From: Halocafeteria seosinensis
Taxonomy: Eukaryota > Sar > Bigyra > Bicosoecida
Length of the DNA: 52,325 nucleotides
Assembly: GCA_001687465.1 (NCBI GenBank)
Contig: LVLI01000261.1
Location: forward strand, 1-52,325
Direction: 5' to 3'
The translations under genes and the position numbers were made by a program. The notes under the pieces are model-generated. The model did not search any database. It saw only the letters and a program-made list of their open reading frames with translations, and was not told where the DNA came from. Position 1 is the stretch's first letter. Each line of letters opens with the position of its first letter. Positions 32,790 through 44,900 of the stretch are shown piece after piece.

Positions 32790-33716
32790 ATGGCTTCCAA
32801 GGCGCCAGAGACGGCTGGAGCTCCTCACGACGACGCCTCAGAGCGCACAAGTAGGTCTTCTTCCACCCCTGGAAGGCGTCATCAAGCTCCGTCGGCAGCC
32901 AGTGGGTCTGGTGAAATGGTCCATAAGGAGACAGAACTCGATACAACAGAAAGTGAAAATGAAGACGGCTCCGCTCCACTCCCACGTCGGACAACTAATG
33001 GGAAGACATCCAGTTCTTCATTCGTTGATCCATCCACCTCAAGAGGCTCTCCTGAAGATGATGGTGGCATGCGCACTAGAGGAGTCTCTCAGAATTCATT
33101 TCGACGTCGCCATGCCTCGGAGACGGCTGCCATGACCAAGAATCGGTCGACTAACGAACAACTTCTAGTTACGGAAGCAGGGACGAAACAAGTGCAACTC
33201 GCTGGAGGAAATGTGTACACGTACTCCAACAAAGAAGGATTTCTGAAGAAGAAGGGTCACGTGATAAAGACATGGAAGAGCCGATACTTCATTGTAGACC
33301 GGTGGCGGGTATATTATCTAACTGAACCAGATGGGAAAATGCAAGGGAGGTTCACGCTAGGTTCCAAGAGCGATGCCTGGATAGTCAATGACCCGAAAAA
33401 ACCATGCTGTTTTGCTGTTACAAGTGCTGATAGTGACAAGGAGTTCATTCTCCAAGCAAGCAGTGAACACGCAAGGCAACAGTGGGTCGCAGTGCTCAAG
33501 CATAACATCGACGAGAGAATAAAGCAATTACAAGGTACGAGGGATTAAATCATGCATCCTTTTTTGGTGTAAATACCTTGTTCTTCTTTTCCTCTTTCAT
33601 CTACAGATCCGGATGCAAAAGATCACGAAGGAAGAAGAACTACTGGATTTTATCCCAATGAGGAGTCTGATGCTTTCACCGATGCCCTGGATGAGGAACT
33701 AGAGCAGAAAACGTAA
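32790..33716 (+). CDS. PH-domain protein
   Basis: Exons 32790-33534 and 33607-33716 sum to 855 nt (284 aa). Residues 1-140 are disordered, rich in S, T, E and R. A pleckstrin homology domain occupies about 147-243: KEGFLKKKGHVIKTWKSRYF (the K-x-R/K...R-x-F basic pattern in the first strands that often binds phosphoinositides) and the closing helix with RQQWVAVLKHNI. The C-terminal exon is acidic (DALDEELEQKT). It probably docks on membranes as an adaptor. No catalytic domain is present. Confidence 0.9.
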
Positions 33717-33869
33717 CTGGGTACCGTCTAATCGTGTCTCAGTTCTTATTTAATGTAAAAAATCGTTGGAAACGACAGGCTGTCGTTCTCAGGTACAGCG
33801 TTTGGGTGATGCAGTTGCTCAGTAGGGTATATTGTATGAAACCGCAGCAATGAAGAACAGAGACTCAGT

Positions 33870-35637
33870 TCACATCTTATTGTAGGAGTCTATATTTTCC
33901 AACTTGCTAAACTGCTTCTTATCTTCGTGTTCTCTTAGTTTCCACTGCACAACCTCTTCCATCAAATCCTGTGTAAGAATAGGACGAGCTTGCCCGTATA
34001 CGTTACCCTGTATGGATATCATCATCTTGCTAATTGCTCGGCCCGAGAAGCCTTCTGTTCTGCGAGCCAAATCTTTGAGATAGTCGTCATCCACGTCTTC
34101 TACGATGATTCTAGCAGATGGTCGAGACATCATTCCAAATGGCCCCTGAGAGGCTTCTTTGCCCGCGTTGACAATGTACTGTTCGAAGTACTGACGGATC
34201 AGCTTTTCTCTAGCAGCTTGATCGGGAAGATCAAAAACCATGGCTTCGTCCACACGATCCGTTAAAGCAGTATCAAGATCACCAGGTCGATTGGTTGCCA
34301 ATACCATCATGAAACGTTTGGATGCCTCGCCTGTTCGGTACAACAGAGCATTGAGAGCATTCCGTTGATCTTCACTCATTTGGGTACGCGATCTACTTGC
34401 TAAGAACGCATCAGCCTCGTCAATGAAGAGTAGCAAGCCTCTTCTGGAGCGCTGAGACCAGTCGAACAGCTTGTGTAGCTCCGTTACAGCTTCTCGGCCC
34501 AAGGGCCCGACGTCGCCTCCGCTCATGATAGCATAGTCCATCTCTGAGCTACGAGCAAGCCTCTTAGCTACCATTGTCTTACCCGTTCCGGGTGGACCGT
34601 AAAACAGCATATGTCGATAGGGGGCTGCATTGTTTCGGGTATTCCTAGTGGATACGGCCAAGCGCTCAACACGATCGGTCACATCTTGCCGCAAAACGAC
34701 GTCGCTGAAGTCTTGTCCTTCTTCTTTGTATCCCATGGAGCGAGCAAGTTTCTTTCTTAGTGCAAAATGTTTCGTGGATCTTGAGGTCTCTCGAACCAAT
34801 GCAGGTGTCATCAAACGCCGCTCAATTAGTTTACCTGTGACACGGGCACCTTCACGGACGGAATACACACCAGCCATCAAAGCCGTCGCTCCAAACAGTG
34901 TTCGGGCTACCTTGTCCTTGTCGGTGATGAAACTTGTAAAGCCACTTCCGAATTCCGAAAATGCAGTATGTATGGCATCTGTGATCTGCTTTCGGCGCTC
35001 TTCGCCTTTTAGTTTAATTTGACGAGCAAAGATTTCTTCATTTTCACGCTGTTCTCTAATTCTGCCTTCAGCTTCCGCCATAGCGCGAGCTTTCATATTT
35101 TCCCGTTCTAAGGCTGCTCTCCGTTCATCTGTTCTTCGTCTTTCTTCCTGAATCTCTTGTTCCGTTTTCCGTCGAAGTGATTCTCGTTGCGCTTGCGCTC
35201 TGTTTTGCATTTCCACCATTTCCTCATTTCGTTTTTTCGCTTTCCGATCCTCTTCCTCAATTCGCTGCTGTTGCATTCGGTTCTTTTGTTGCTCTATCTC
35301 CTGCAAATAAACAAGATGTCGCCCATAAAGACAGAGTTTAGCCCGTGGGGACCAGATAGGGGGCCAAAAAGCCTGAGCAAAAAACTTCACTTACCATTTG
35401 CACCTCTTTATTATGGTCTATTGTTTTCCTTTGCTCCTCCCATCGTGTCTTTTCCTGCTGTACTTTCAACTGCTGAGCATCACGCTCGTATTCGGCCTTT
35501 TTCTTCTCATGTTCGGTCTGTTTAAGCTGTTGTTCTCGCTTTGACATCTCCATGAATGCCTTGGCATTCGGGTGCTTTTCCAGCTCCCGGGCATTTTTAG
35601 CCGCCCGTTCCAGGGCATCTGCGTCAAAGTTGCTCAT
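33870..35637 (-). CDS. ATAD3: ATAD3-type mitochondrial AAA+ ATPase
   Basis: Exons 35637-35395 and 35300-33870 sum to 1,674 nt (557 aa). The N-terminal half is a long coiled coil of E, K, Q and R. A membrane segment follows (ARTLFGATALMAGVYSV, about 214-230), then the AAA+ domain with Walker A GPPGTGKT at about 316-323, Walker B LLLFIDEADAF and the sensor region MMVLATNRPGDLD. ATAD3 proteins sit in the mitochondrial inner membrane and organise nucleoids and membrane contacts. Length and order match the family. Confidence 0.95.
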
Positions 35638-36612
35638 TGTTTCGGCATGTATGGGGCTTTTTACTCAATAAAGACCCGCATGGGCTAGCCAACTCAAGGG
35701 GAGTATGTCCAAATAGCCTCAGAATGGTCAATTCTAGAGCACTGACTCCCCTCTGACAGCGCGCGTGAAGAAGTTCAACGAGGCAAGGAACTTCAATGAA
35801 GCACCCAGTTTGTATGGAGGCGTAGATGATCGATTCTCAGGAAGTGATTGATAGTGTGTACAATGTGGTTTGGAGCCTCCCCGCTGGACTGCGATGTCAG
35901 CAAGCACTTTCTTGTTGTTTGTTCCACAGTGGCCCAAGCAGTCGAACAATACGTGCGATGAGACTCCATTATGGGAGACGAAAGGTCTACGATAGAGACC
36001 GGACGTAGCATTCTTATCAATGAGGGCCTATATACTGAATACCTAGCTCAGCTGCATTAATCGTGACGATGCTCAATTTGCCGCCGTACGTATATAGCAA
36101 CATCGGCTGCCATCCGAATCGAATCGGACGGCAGAAGCATGGATTCCGTGGCATTAGCATTCTATGCGCAAAGCCACTTCCATAGGTTTAGCTGGTGCAG
36201 GTGCGAATGTGCATATGGTGGCGGGCCCGTATGTGCTGCTTCGCTTGTGCATCCAGGAACTGGAAACTACAAAGTTTTTCTATGATGCAATTGGATAGAT
36301 TTACTCCTTTCTAAATGAAACATATCTCAACAACTAGGGTCCTTTGACCAAAAACTGACCATTCCATTACTCACTTCAGATATAATAAGCCGAACTGCAA
36401 GCAGCCTCCAACCCACGATTCTTCCTCATGAAAGAAGCAGCAATCATATCTTTCACTTAGCTCCGAGAGCCTCGTTTGGCCTATCTAAGCGTGCGTGCGT
36501 GTTTGTTTTTAGGATACAAAAGCATACACCTCTGATAAAGGAAGGAAGGAAGCATATCCTTCGTTGTATTGTTGCTTTTGGACCCAGTGGTACAGCATAG
36601 TCAAGTAAAACA
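35638..36612. other. Interval between ATAD3 and RPS4 with coding-like scraps
   Basis: There is no clear complete gene. On the minus strand at about 35640-35850 a frame reads VPCLVELLHA...LFGHTPLELAS, which resembles an ankyrin repeat (GHTPLHLA type). It runs into the ATAD3 leader out of frame. On the plus strand, pieces such as KKFNEARNFNEAPSLYGG and, near 35970-36059, GRSILINEGLYTEYLAQLH also look protein-like but are broken by stops. I regard the region as decayed gene fragments plus the RPS4 promoter. Confidence 0.3.
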
Positions 36613-37888
36613 ATGGTAAGTGTCTTGGAAGGGTGTCTCTAGGGCTATCCGGGAGAACTGCAAAAAAGAGGTGGGTCCCTGCGCGAGGGGGACTATAGGG
36701 GAGGATGTGAAGGAGGGGTGATTCAGGAGTCTGTGGCCAAGGGGACGTCGCTCGTCCAAGGGTTTACACGGCTTATACTGGATTTATGAGACAGAATATC
36801 GCATTTTTGGTGCCTCGATCGGGTGGATTTATGGAAATATTTCAATGATGCACTTGGAAAGGGTTGCAAAACTTTCTTCAATGCGTCAAAGGGAGGGCCT
36901 AAAATGAGCCAGATTGAGTCGATCTGCACGGCCTCCGTTTCCTGTATATGATGATCCTTTGGCTGCTTCCTAGTCTTGGAATACTTTCTATACGTATTCA
37001 ATGTATGTTCTCTTGTGTGTTGTAATGCAGCCTCGTGGAGTGAAGAAACATTTGAAGCGGTATGTCTAGAGCCTTTGCCCGTCGAAGTGTATCATTGTTA
37101 TATGGTAATATTACTTGTTTCTTTGCAGTCTCAATGCGCCCAAGCATTGGATGCTTGATAAGATGGGAGGCGTATTTGCCCCCAAGCCTACCTGCGGACC
37201 CCACAAGAAGCGCGAGTGCTTGCCTATGGTGATTGTTTTAAGGAACAGGCTGAAATACGCCATGACCCGTCGGGAAACCAACCTCATTTGCATGCAAAAG
37301 CTCGTACAGGTGGATAATAAAGTACGAACTGACCTCAACTTCCCTGTTGGCTTTATGGATGTCGTGAAGATGCCCAAGTCTGGTGACTGCTTCCGCCTTC
37401 TTTACGACACAAAGGGACGCTTCGTATTGCACAACATCAGTGAAGCTGAGTCTAAGTTCAAACTTTGCAGAATCCAGCGTCAAGAGTTCAGCAAAAAAGG
37501 GATCCCTTACATTGTCACTCACGATGGACGCACCATCCGCTACCACGACCCATTGATCAAGCGCAACGACACCATCAAGCTGGATTTGGAAAACAACAAA
37601 ACCTTAGACATCATCAAATTCGAAGTCGGCAACGTTGTGATGTGCACGAACGGAAGAAATACTGGACGTGTTGGTGTAATGATCAACAAGGAACGCCATC
37701 CCGGTAGCTTTGATATTGTGCATGTACGTGATGCCGAAGGCAACGAATTTGCCACCCGGTTGAACAACGTGTTCATGATCGCCAAGGGTGACAACCCGGA
37801 AGCCGCATTGGTATCTCTTCCTCGTGGAAAGGGTATCAAAAGAGATATCTTTGAGCAACGTGACCATATCATTAGAAAAGCCAAGTAA
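36613..37888 (+). CDS. RPS4: 40S ribosomal protein S4 (eS4)
   Basis: Exons 36613-36615 (ATG only), 37031-37059 and 37129-37888 sum to 792 nt (263 aa), exactly the usual eS4 length. The protein begins [11 protein letters not shown], continues [20 protein letters not shown], and has the S4 RNA-binding region ([10 protein letters not shown]) and the KOW-type stretch near [10 protein letters not shown]. It is a structural protein of the small subunit. As in actin, the first intron (415 nt) directly follows the start codon and begins GTAAGTGTCTTGG, almost the same as actin's GTAAGTGTCTCGG. Confidence 0.98.
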
Positions 37889-38057
37889 ACTAATTTCAGT
37901 TGAACATGTTCTAACCCCTCAGGACGAAAGACTAGATCCACACGCCGCACGCAAAATTTACACATATCCTTGATTAAGAGCTTACGTGGCATCATGCACT
38001 TATATGAATTTCGTCGTAGATCTGAAGCATACAATGTTAAGCGTTTTATATATTGTC

Positions 38058-39194
38058 TCATGTGACTGGATCTACGTATTCAATATTAGCATCATCGCTA
38101 TATAGATCCTCTATTGACAGCCGCCTAACTCGCTTTTGTCCATTCCGAGTTGTTGCCGCGCTTATATTCTGCATCTGCTGTGAGAACTGAGGTATATCGG
38201 GGTTGATGTTACTCGTGGTTTCTTCCAGCTCTTCGGGACAGATTTCTCTGAACCCTGGGTTAGTATGCTCTCGACCCCGCTTGCTTAGCCCAGGCCCACG
38301 GGAAGAGGATGCGGCTGCTGCACTTGGAGAGCTTGACATCGTTTCGCTATCTTCTTGAGTTTGCTCTTCATTACTTTCTTCTTCTGCGGCCTCCTGTTCC
38401 ACCAAGTATGTCTGTATTGGTCCGCGATCCGAATGCATGTGGAGTTGGTATTCCTCCCCGTTCTCAGTTTGTCTCGTTTCTGCAGGAAAATAAATCAAGC
38501 AATTCACAATTGATGTTGCGCGGGGACACACACCATAAACACGTACCTGGTACTTCTAACGTCACCCCTGGTGGGGCGCGGACAGCAATTAGTGTATGGT
38601 CATCAAAACATGACAGCTCCCGGATATCACGATTAGTGAGCCAGCCATACGGATCCTCGGCCACTTGATTCGAGATGGTGTGCAAGTCCGTCGACGTCTT
38701 CTTGATCAAATCTGTGAGATAATTTGAGGTATCCTTAGCTTCTTCTATCTTTTGCCGTAAATGGTATTGGCTACCCTCGTCGTTCGAAGTTGATTGACTT
38801 CGGTTCCTGCCTCCTGCTTCATTCGGTAAGCCTCCACTGCATACCACATGAAATCAAGCCCACTATTCCCTCGTATTCACACTCAGTGGACCACATACTT
38901 GAGCTTAAACTTATTCTGCTGGCTCTTGGAAATCGTCCCTAAGGCTTCCAAGACACCTGTAATGTCGTAGAGGCGTCGTTTTTGGACTCCTATGCGCTGC
39001 GCTGCTTCCGAGAGGTCAATCACTTTATTGCCGTCTTCATCTTCATGGTCAGACTTTTGGAGCTCTTCCACGAACCGCTGGGCAAGAGCGCCAAGAGCGT
39101 ACGGACGCTGAGAAGCCTCGGAGGACTCTGTATGGACCTCATTGGAGCGTCGGGAGCTGCTGGAAGCACTTGTACTGCTTCGTTTGGGCGCCAT
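38058..39194 (-). CDS. E2F: E2F-family transcription factor
   Basis: Exons 39194-38899, 38836-38547 and 38479-38058 sum to 1,008 nt (335 aa). The winged-helix DNA-binding domain is at about 32-98 with the diagnostic RRLYDI at 73-78 and a following VLEALGTISK. A coiled-coil dimerisation segment comes next (LRQKIEEAKDTSNYLTDL), then a marked-box motif split by an intron (AVRAPPGVTLEVP, then YQLHMHSDRGPIQTYL). The acidic Ser-rich C-terminus resembles a transactivation region. E2F pairs with a DP partner to drive G1/S genes. The partner is not in this window. The frame is open for 26 more codons upstream of the chosen ATG. Confidence 0.93.
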
Positions 39195-39480
39195 TTTTCC
39201 CCCTTCCCTCTTTCTGTTATACACACAACGCCTTAATCTATTACAAAACGAGTGGGGAATAATGCATAACACACAACAATCCTATGTAGAGTGAAATATC
39301 TGAGTCTCGCGCGCGTGAAATGGGAAATCCGGAATACCGTGCAGACCGTACTCCCACTGAGAGGAGTACTCAGTCCTGCTGGGCCGACGTGCTACACACA
39401 GACTACAATAAAAAGTTTCTTCACTACCACTGCTGAAACATGGGCGTAAAGGATAGAAAGAAAGAGACAGTTATGGTATT

Positions 39481-41061
39481 TTAGCTCTTGCCCATCTTCT
39501 TCTTCATCAGGCGCTTCTCTACAGTGTGAACGATACCAACACCGATCGTTTGATGCATATCTCGAATAGCGAATCTACCTAACGGAGGATAGTCCTTATA
39601 AGACTCCACTACTACTGGACGCTGTGGAACCAGAGTTACGATGCAACAATCTCCTGTTTTGACACTACTGGGGTTCTTTTCTAGCTCTTTGTGACTGGTA
39701 CGGTCAACCCGGCTGTGGATCTTCTCAAAGCGGCAGGCTACATGCGCTGTACCTATATCGAGGACAGGCGCGTATCCGGCTGTAATTCTGTCGTGATTGT
39801 TTATCATAACAGTTGCTTCAAAACTAATTGCTTCTTGTGCGGGGTCCTCTTTGGCGTTGGATGCTACACTGCCTCGCTCAATGTCCTTTGTGACGTTCTT
39901 GGTATTGAACCCGACAATATCTCCCGGTGTTCCTTGGTCCACTGTCTCTCCATGAATCTCGACGCTCTTGCATTCACCGCATTTCCCACTCGGTCCAAAA
40001 CAAATGTTCATACCTGGTTTAATGATACCTGTTTCAACTCGGCCAACATGAACCGTGCCCACACCACCCAAATTGTACACGTTTTCGATAGGCAATCGTA
40101 GCGGTTTATCATGGAGACGCTTTGGCTGGCGCATCATATCTAAGCACTCTAGTAAAGTAGGGCCTTTATACCAAGGCATTTTATCTGATTTTTCAATCAT
40201 GTTTTCGCCCTGGTAGCCTGAAACGGGAACGAATCGTATTGGATTCTTCGAGCTGTCCACCTTATACCCTAGTTTGTTGAGGCACGAGGATACTTCTTCC
40301 TTAATCTCACTAAAACGAAGTTCTGAATACTCCACGCTATCCATTTTATTGACGGCCACAATTAACTGTTTCACCCCTAATGTGTGCGCTAGCAGCGCGT
40401 GTTCTCTCGTTTGTCCCTCTTTGGAAATGCCGGCTTCGAATTCACCGAGGCTGCTCGATACAACTAATAGCGCCACATCCGCTTGAGAGGTTCCCGTGAT
40501 CATATTTTTGATGAAATCTCGATGTCCCGGGGCGTCAATTATAGTATACTTGAACTTCAGCGTCTCGAATCTCCACTGAGCAATGTCAATAGTAATACCA
40601 CGCTCTCGTTCAGCCTTCTGTTTATCTAACACCCAGGCGTATTTGAAGGACGATTTCCCGAGTTGGCTTGCCTCTTTTTCGTACTTCTCCACAGTCCGCT
40701 GATCGATTCCACCACACTGCGTATTTAATTTTTTATTGTGTGATAACATTCATATAAGTGAAATATTGTTACAATGCTGTCAATTACCTTGATATACACG
40801 TACTTTAAAGATTAAATGTCCTGTTGTCGTCGATTTTCCCGAGTCCACGTCTGCACAAACACACAGTGAATCCAGCACACGATCGATGATGGCATTATAT
40901 TCCCCTCTTCATGTATGCACTTCATTCATCCACTTACGTCCAATAACAACGAGATTAAGGCGCTGTTTGCCTTCAGGAGCCCCTTCGGAGGCCCCCTTTT
41001 TCGATGCTCCTCCTCTTCCTCCTCCTGCAGCAGCAGCAGATGATGCTGCTAACGATGACAT
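39481..41061 (-). CDS. EEF1A: Translation elongation factor 1-alpha with N-terminal extension
   Basis: Exons 41061-40938, 40850-40804 and 40716-39481 sum to 1,407 nt (468 aa). GTPase motifs are GHVDSGKST at 41-49, DAPGHRDF and NKMD. The beta-barrel domains follow EF-1alpha order ([18 protein letters not shown]-like [16 protein letters not shown]). It delivers aminoacyl-tRNA to the ribosome. Two oddities are seen. About 27 extra N-terminal residues rich in Ala and Gly ([17 protein letters not shown]) precede the normal start. The body also departs from consensus at several places (for example [12 protein letters not shown]). It may be a divergent paralogue, but no other copy is in this window. 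Confidence 0.92.
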
Positions 41062-41259
41062 ATTTATCCCTATTTATGTATAGACATAAATAAAAAATCA
41101 ATCAGACGTGACAATCCCTTCTATTGTGCTGTATACTACGTAATCCCATCCTGTGTGTCTCTTCAAGAAAGGCCTCATTCACCTCAAATTATACAGGAAA
41201 TACACCTCTGGTTTGATTGGTACATGTCTTATTATATACTCTACACACGTGGGCAAAAA
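41062..41259. promoter_or_regulatory. Divergent promoter between EF-1alpha and TSR2
   Basis: Two start codons diverge from this 198-bp AT-rich interval. No specific motif was recognised. Confidence 0.5.
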
Positions 41260-41880
41260 ATGGCGGCGTCTGAGCCATCTACTGGGAATGAAAAGGGCCC
41301 TTCGGAACTGGTGGCCTCCACGACGGATACCGGGAGACGCTGGAATATCTTCTCATTGGCCACACAAGTGGTCCTAGGCAAATGGGACCTGCTAAGGGTG
41401 GCTGTGGAAGACCGATGGGGTGGCCCGAAATCAGTGGAAACGTATAATGCCGTCTTGGATGATTTATTGGAAAACATTGTGGAGCAATGGGATAAAGGAA
41501 ATGACCTCTATACGGAATCCATTCAAGACTTCTTAGTGGATGTCTTAGAAAATGACTTCAACTGCGACGTCGAAGATGAGGAAGTGGTCATGCCCGTGTG
41601 CCAACATATTCAGAGATTATACCGACAGTGCGCTCGAGGTGATGTGGACGAAGCGACAACGCTGATGGGAGAGTTTGAAACTGTCAAGAAACAAATTCAG
41701 GGTCCTGCAAGAAAGGATCGTCCGCGCGTAAACAGTGATGCGGAGGATGAGGATGTATCCATGGGCACTCAAACGACAGCAGGAGGAGGGGAAACGACTC
41801 CCTCTCTTGAAGACGAGTCCATGCCCGGAGCATCAGGAGAACCGGATGAAGAAGGGTGGATCACCGTTACTCGGAAATAG
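41260..41880 (+). CDS. TSR2: Pre-rRNA processing protein TSR2
   Basis: A single exon gives 206 aa from the ATG at 41260. The frame is open 35 codons further upstream, but MAASEP is the better start because homology begins soon after. The helical core contains WDLLRVAVEDRWGG, YTESIQDFLVDVLENDFNCD and an acidic tail ending DEEGWITVTRK, which is the conserved TSR2 C-terminal motif. In yeast and animals TSR2 chaperones ribosomal protein eS26 into the pre-40S subunit. It is intronless among intron-rich neighbours. Confidence 0.93.
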   Translation: MAASEPSTGNEKGPSELVASTTDTGRRWNIFSLATQVVLGKWDLLRVAVEDRWGGPKSVETYNAVLDDLLENIVEQWDKGNDLYTESIQDFLVDVLENDFNCDVEDEEVVMPVCQHIQRLYRQCARGDVDEATTLMGEFETVKKQIQGPARKDRPRVNSDAEDEDVSMGTQTTAGGGETTPSLEDESMPGASGEPDEEGWITVTRK

Positions 41881-41942
41881 GCTCACAGAGGTAGTTGCTA
41901 TTAGTTCGAAGGTTGCAAAACGTGGGAAAGCGCGAAATCTGG

Positions 41943-44900
41943 CTAGTGTAAATTAAGCCGTGAGACCTCTTTCCATACTTGGGTCTGATCTTCTAGGGGA
42001 GGCGCTGTAGGGCGGGGAACTTCATCATCCGGAGGCGGCGCCGTTGCAGCAGAGACTTGCTCGGTACTTGGATACATTGCCTCCGTCTTGCCGTTTCCTT
42101 GCGGTCGTTTGGCAGACTCTTCATCATAGCCGTACGTTACCGGAGTGTAAGCGTTCGTCACAGTTGGACGGATTTGCTGGCCCATATTACTCGAGTCGAT
42201 GACCGAGGATACGCGAGGGTTGCGGATACCATTCTCGCGTAAAAACGTACGAGCGTCTGAGGATCTACCGGCGTTTAAGAGACTACTGACAATAGTCACC
42301 TGTAGGTTCTCTAGTCTCGTAGATAGGTGCAGCGTTCTTTCGATATATTCGTGGCCTGGACATCACAAAAGAGTATGCTCAGAGACAAGTCGTAGAGGGA
42401 CGAGTCTGGCGGTACTCACCTAGAAGAACAGTCAAGTCTTGGGCCATTTGAGCCGACAGTTGGTATTGTCGCTGTGCTGTGGCAAGGTCCGATGAGCTAC
42501 TCTGCAAATAGCAAACAGAGGCATGCTGTTGAAAATTGAATATCCAATATATGTGAAGAATTAAAAACCTCACTTGAAACGTGCTGATCGGGTCATCGAA
42601 GTATTCCTGCGCTATCTTTGGTAGAAGCTCCTTCTCAACAATAGTTTCACAAGAATTGCTTGCAAATGCCTTCGGATCAACTTTCTTCAACTGCAATTAG
42701 CAGCTCCAAGTCATTATGTCATTAGCTTGCCGCAAAGATACACGGGGGAAAACCGAAAACATACCGAGCTTGCATAACTAAGAGCTGAAAACAATTGACC
42801 ATTGTTCCTCGCAGTGTTCATATCCCGAAGCAGAGAATTCGAATCTCCGTAAACTTCTATTAGCATTTGATCATTGAAAGCGGAAGCACCTCCCCCGGGC
42901 ATAATACTGGTGAATTCGTCCTCCTCCTTCGATTTCTTCGTCTTTGTTCCAAACATTGTCCGCTTGATGACACCATTTCGCTCCATCGCATTCACCAAGC
43001 CTAGCCATTCTGGAGAGAGTTTACCTATTTCATTTAATTTCTTAACGCCGTAAGTGCTTGTAACAAACGTCGCTAGCACGGAAAACGGACAAGAGCTAGC
43101 AATCTGTCCCAATGCCGTAGTGAAGATTTTACTCGGTTCAGAATCGGGGTTGCTCTCACGGGATAGCAGAGCGCCTTTTATCAGACGGCTAATGCAGCCT
43201 ACTAATACGGCAACAACATACTGGCTCCCTCCCATGACAGAATCGGATGTAAGCGCGGGCGAGTTCGCAGTAGCCACAGCTACACTCGACAAAGCTAAAG
43301 CAGCATCACTGAACAGCGACAGCTCATGGACTCGTTGTTCAGCAGGCGGAATGTACACTCTTTTACTATCCCGAGAGACCGCTAAATTCCCCGAAATCAT
43401 GTCACAACCGAGAAGGAACGAATCAGCCGAGTCACTGTCACTTTCAACGGACTGCATAAGCCTCGCCACAGTAAATGGATCAAATAGTCCTCCAGCTTCT
43501 TCAGGCTTCATGTTGGAGACAAACTCAGCTCCAGGAGGCAACAGTCGCCATGTTCCATCATTGTTACCAGAAGCACTGCTACAATTCACCAAAGCCAATA
43601 GTGCAGAACGGCGAACAAAAGGTGAAACATCCACCAGGAAGTGGCCAGGTGCGAGGGTTGCGAGGGCAGCACGTGTTAAGGGTCCAGAAATTTTCAATGC
43701 TTCTTTGACAAGCGGATCAGGTACCTGCGGTCAATCACACTGATCGAGTGGAAGTCAGATAGATTTACAATCGTTCGCGCTCGCTTACCTCCGAAACAGA
43801 TGGAATCTTCTCAACGATGGCCGCCATCGATTCATCACTACATATTCCGTGCACAGAATTAACATCGTGCGATACCCCACTTCCCTTGAGCACTTCCGTT
43901 AGTTTTTTACCCGAAAGTTCGGCTAATAATATCAACATCTGGGTAAGCACGTGTCGATAAATCACAGCTAACAGGCAGTCACCAAGACAGTTTTAGAATG
44001 ACGTACTTTCAGCATCGTATCAAAAGCCAACGCGGCAGTAGTAGGCAGTACGGCAGCAGACAGCTCATTAAACAGAAGCAATAATGACTCAAGTTCACCG
44101 ATGGTGATTCTACGGTTATCCTCTTGATCGAAGGCTTCGGATACGTGAGGAGCTGCTCCACCTAAACTGAATCGCAAAAACTTGGGTAGTTTCAGTGTAA
44201 GAATCAATTCAGATGCTGATTAGCGACTTACAAGCGCTGTAATTCAGCGTTTACGCGCCGTTCAGTTGTGCGAATAAATTCTCCAACACCTAAGTGCGGA
44301 TACTGATGAATAAAGTTGGAGTGGTTTAGAGAAAGCTCTTTCCAGAACTGATACGACGCATATGTGTGCGTCTGAGCGAGGCACCTGAGAATGCTTTCGG
44401 ATACCTCCTTGGGAAGTTGATCCATCGCTTCCTCCACACCCCATGCAGATGAATCAATACCCAGGGCGACCATAAGAAGTTCCATAATTGCCCGCTCGTT
44501 CCGGTGACTACCCTGGCAAATCTCGTCCGACAGAGCCAACTTTAACCATGGTTTTATGGAACCAATATCTCCTTTATTCGACATCTTATAGTGCTCGAAT
44601 GCATGCCATCTGAAATTCGTGAATTGGCACACAAAAACGTATGCCCTATAGAGAAGAGAAGAGCAGTATGAATTCTGCTTACCGTAAAATTCTGGCCCCA
44701 TACTCTGCAAAGCGTTCTTGTTCACTATAGCCGGCGGTGATGGCCAACAGTACCGCCCTGAAGAGTGTGTAACCAAACTCGTCCCGGACTTGTGGATCAA
44801 TCCTGACGTCCCCCGCTAAATAAAAAACACGGATGCCTTCCCGGAGAAGTTTAACGACATCCTGGTCCCACTGTGTTCCAGAAACCGCCTGCAGAACGAG

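Noticed and set aside
35930-36060. In-frame TGA in a protein-like plus-strand frame, as in a selenoprotein
   Set aside because: The frame has no start, no recognised family and no clear SECIS-like hairpin that I could draw. Other frames in the same DNA look equally coding.
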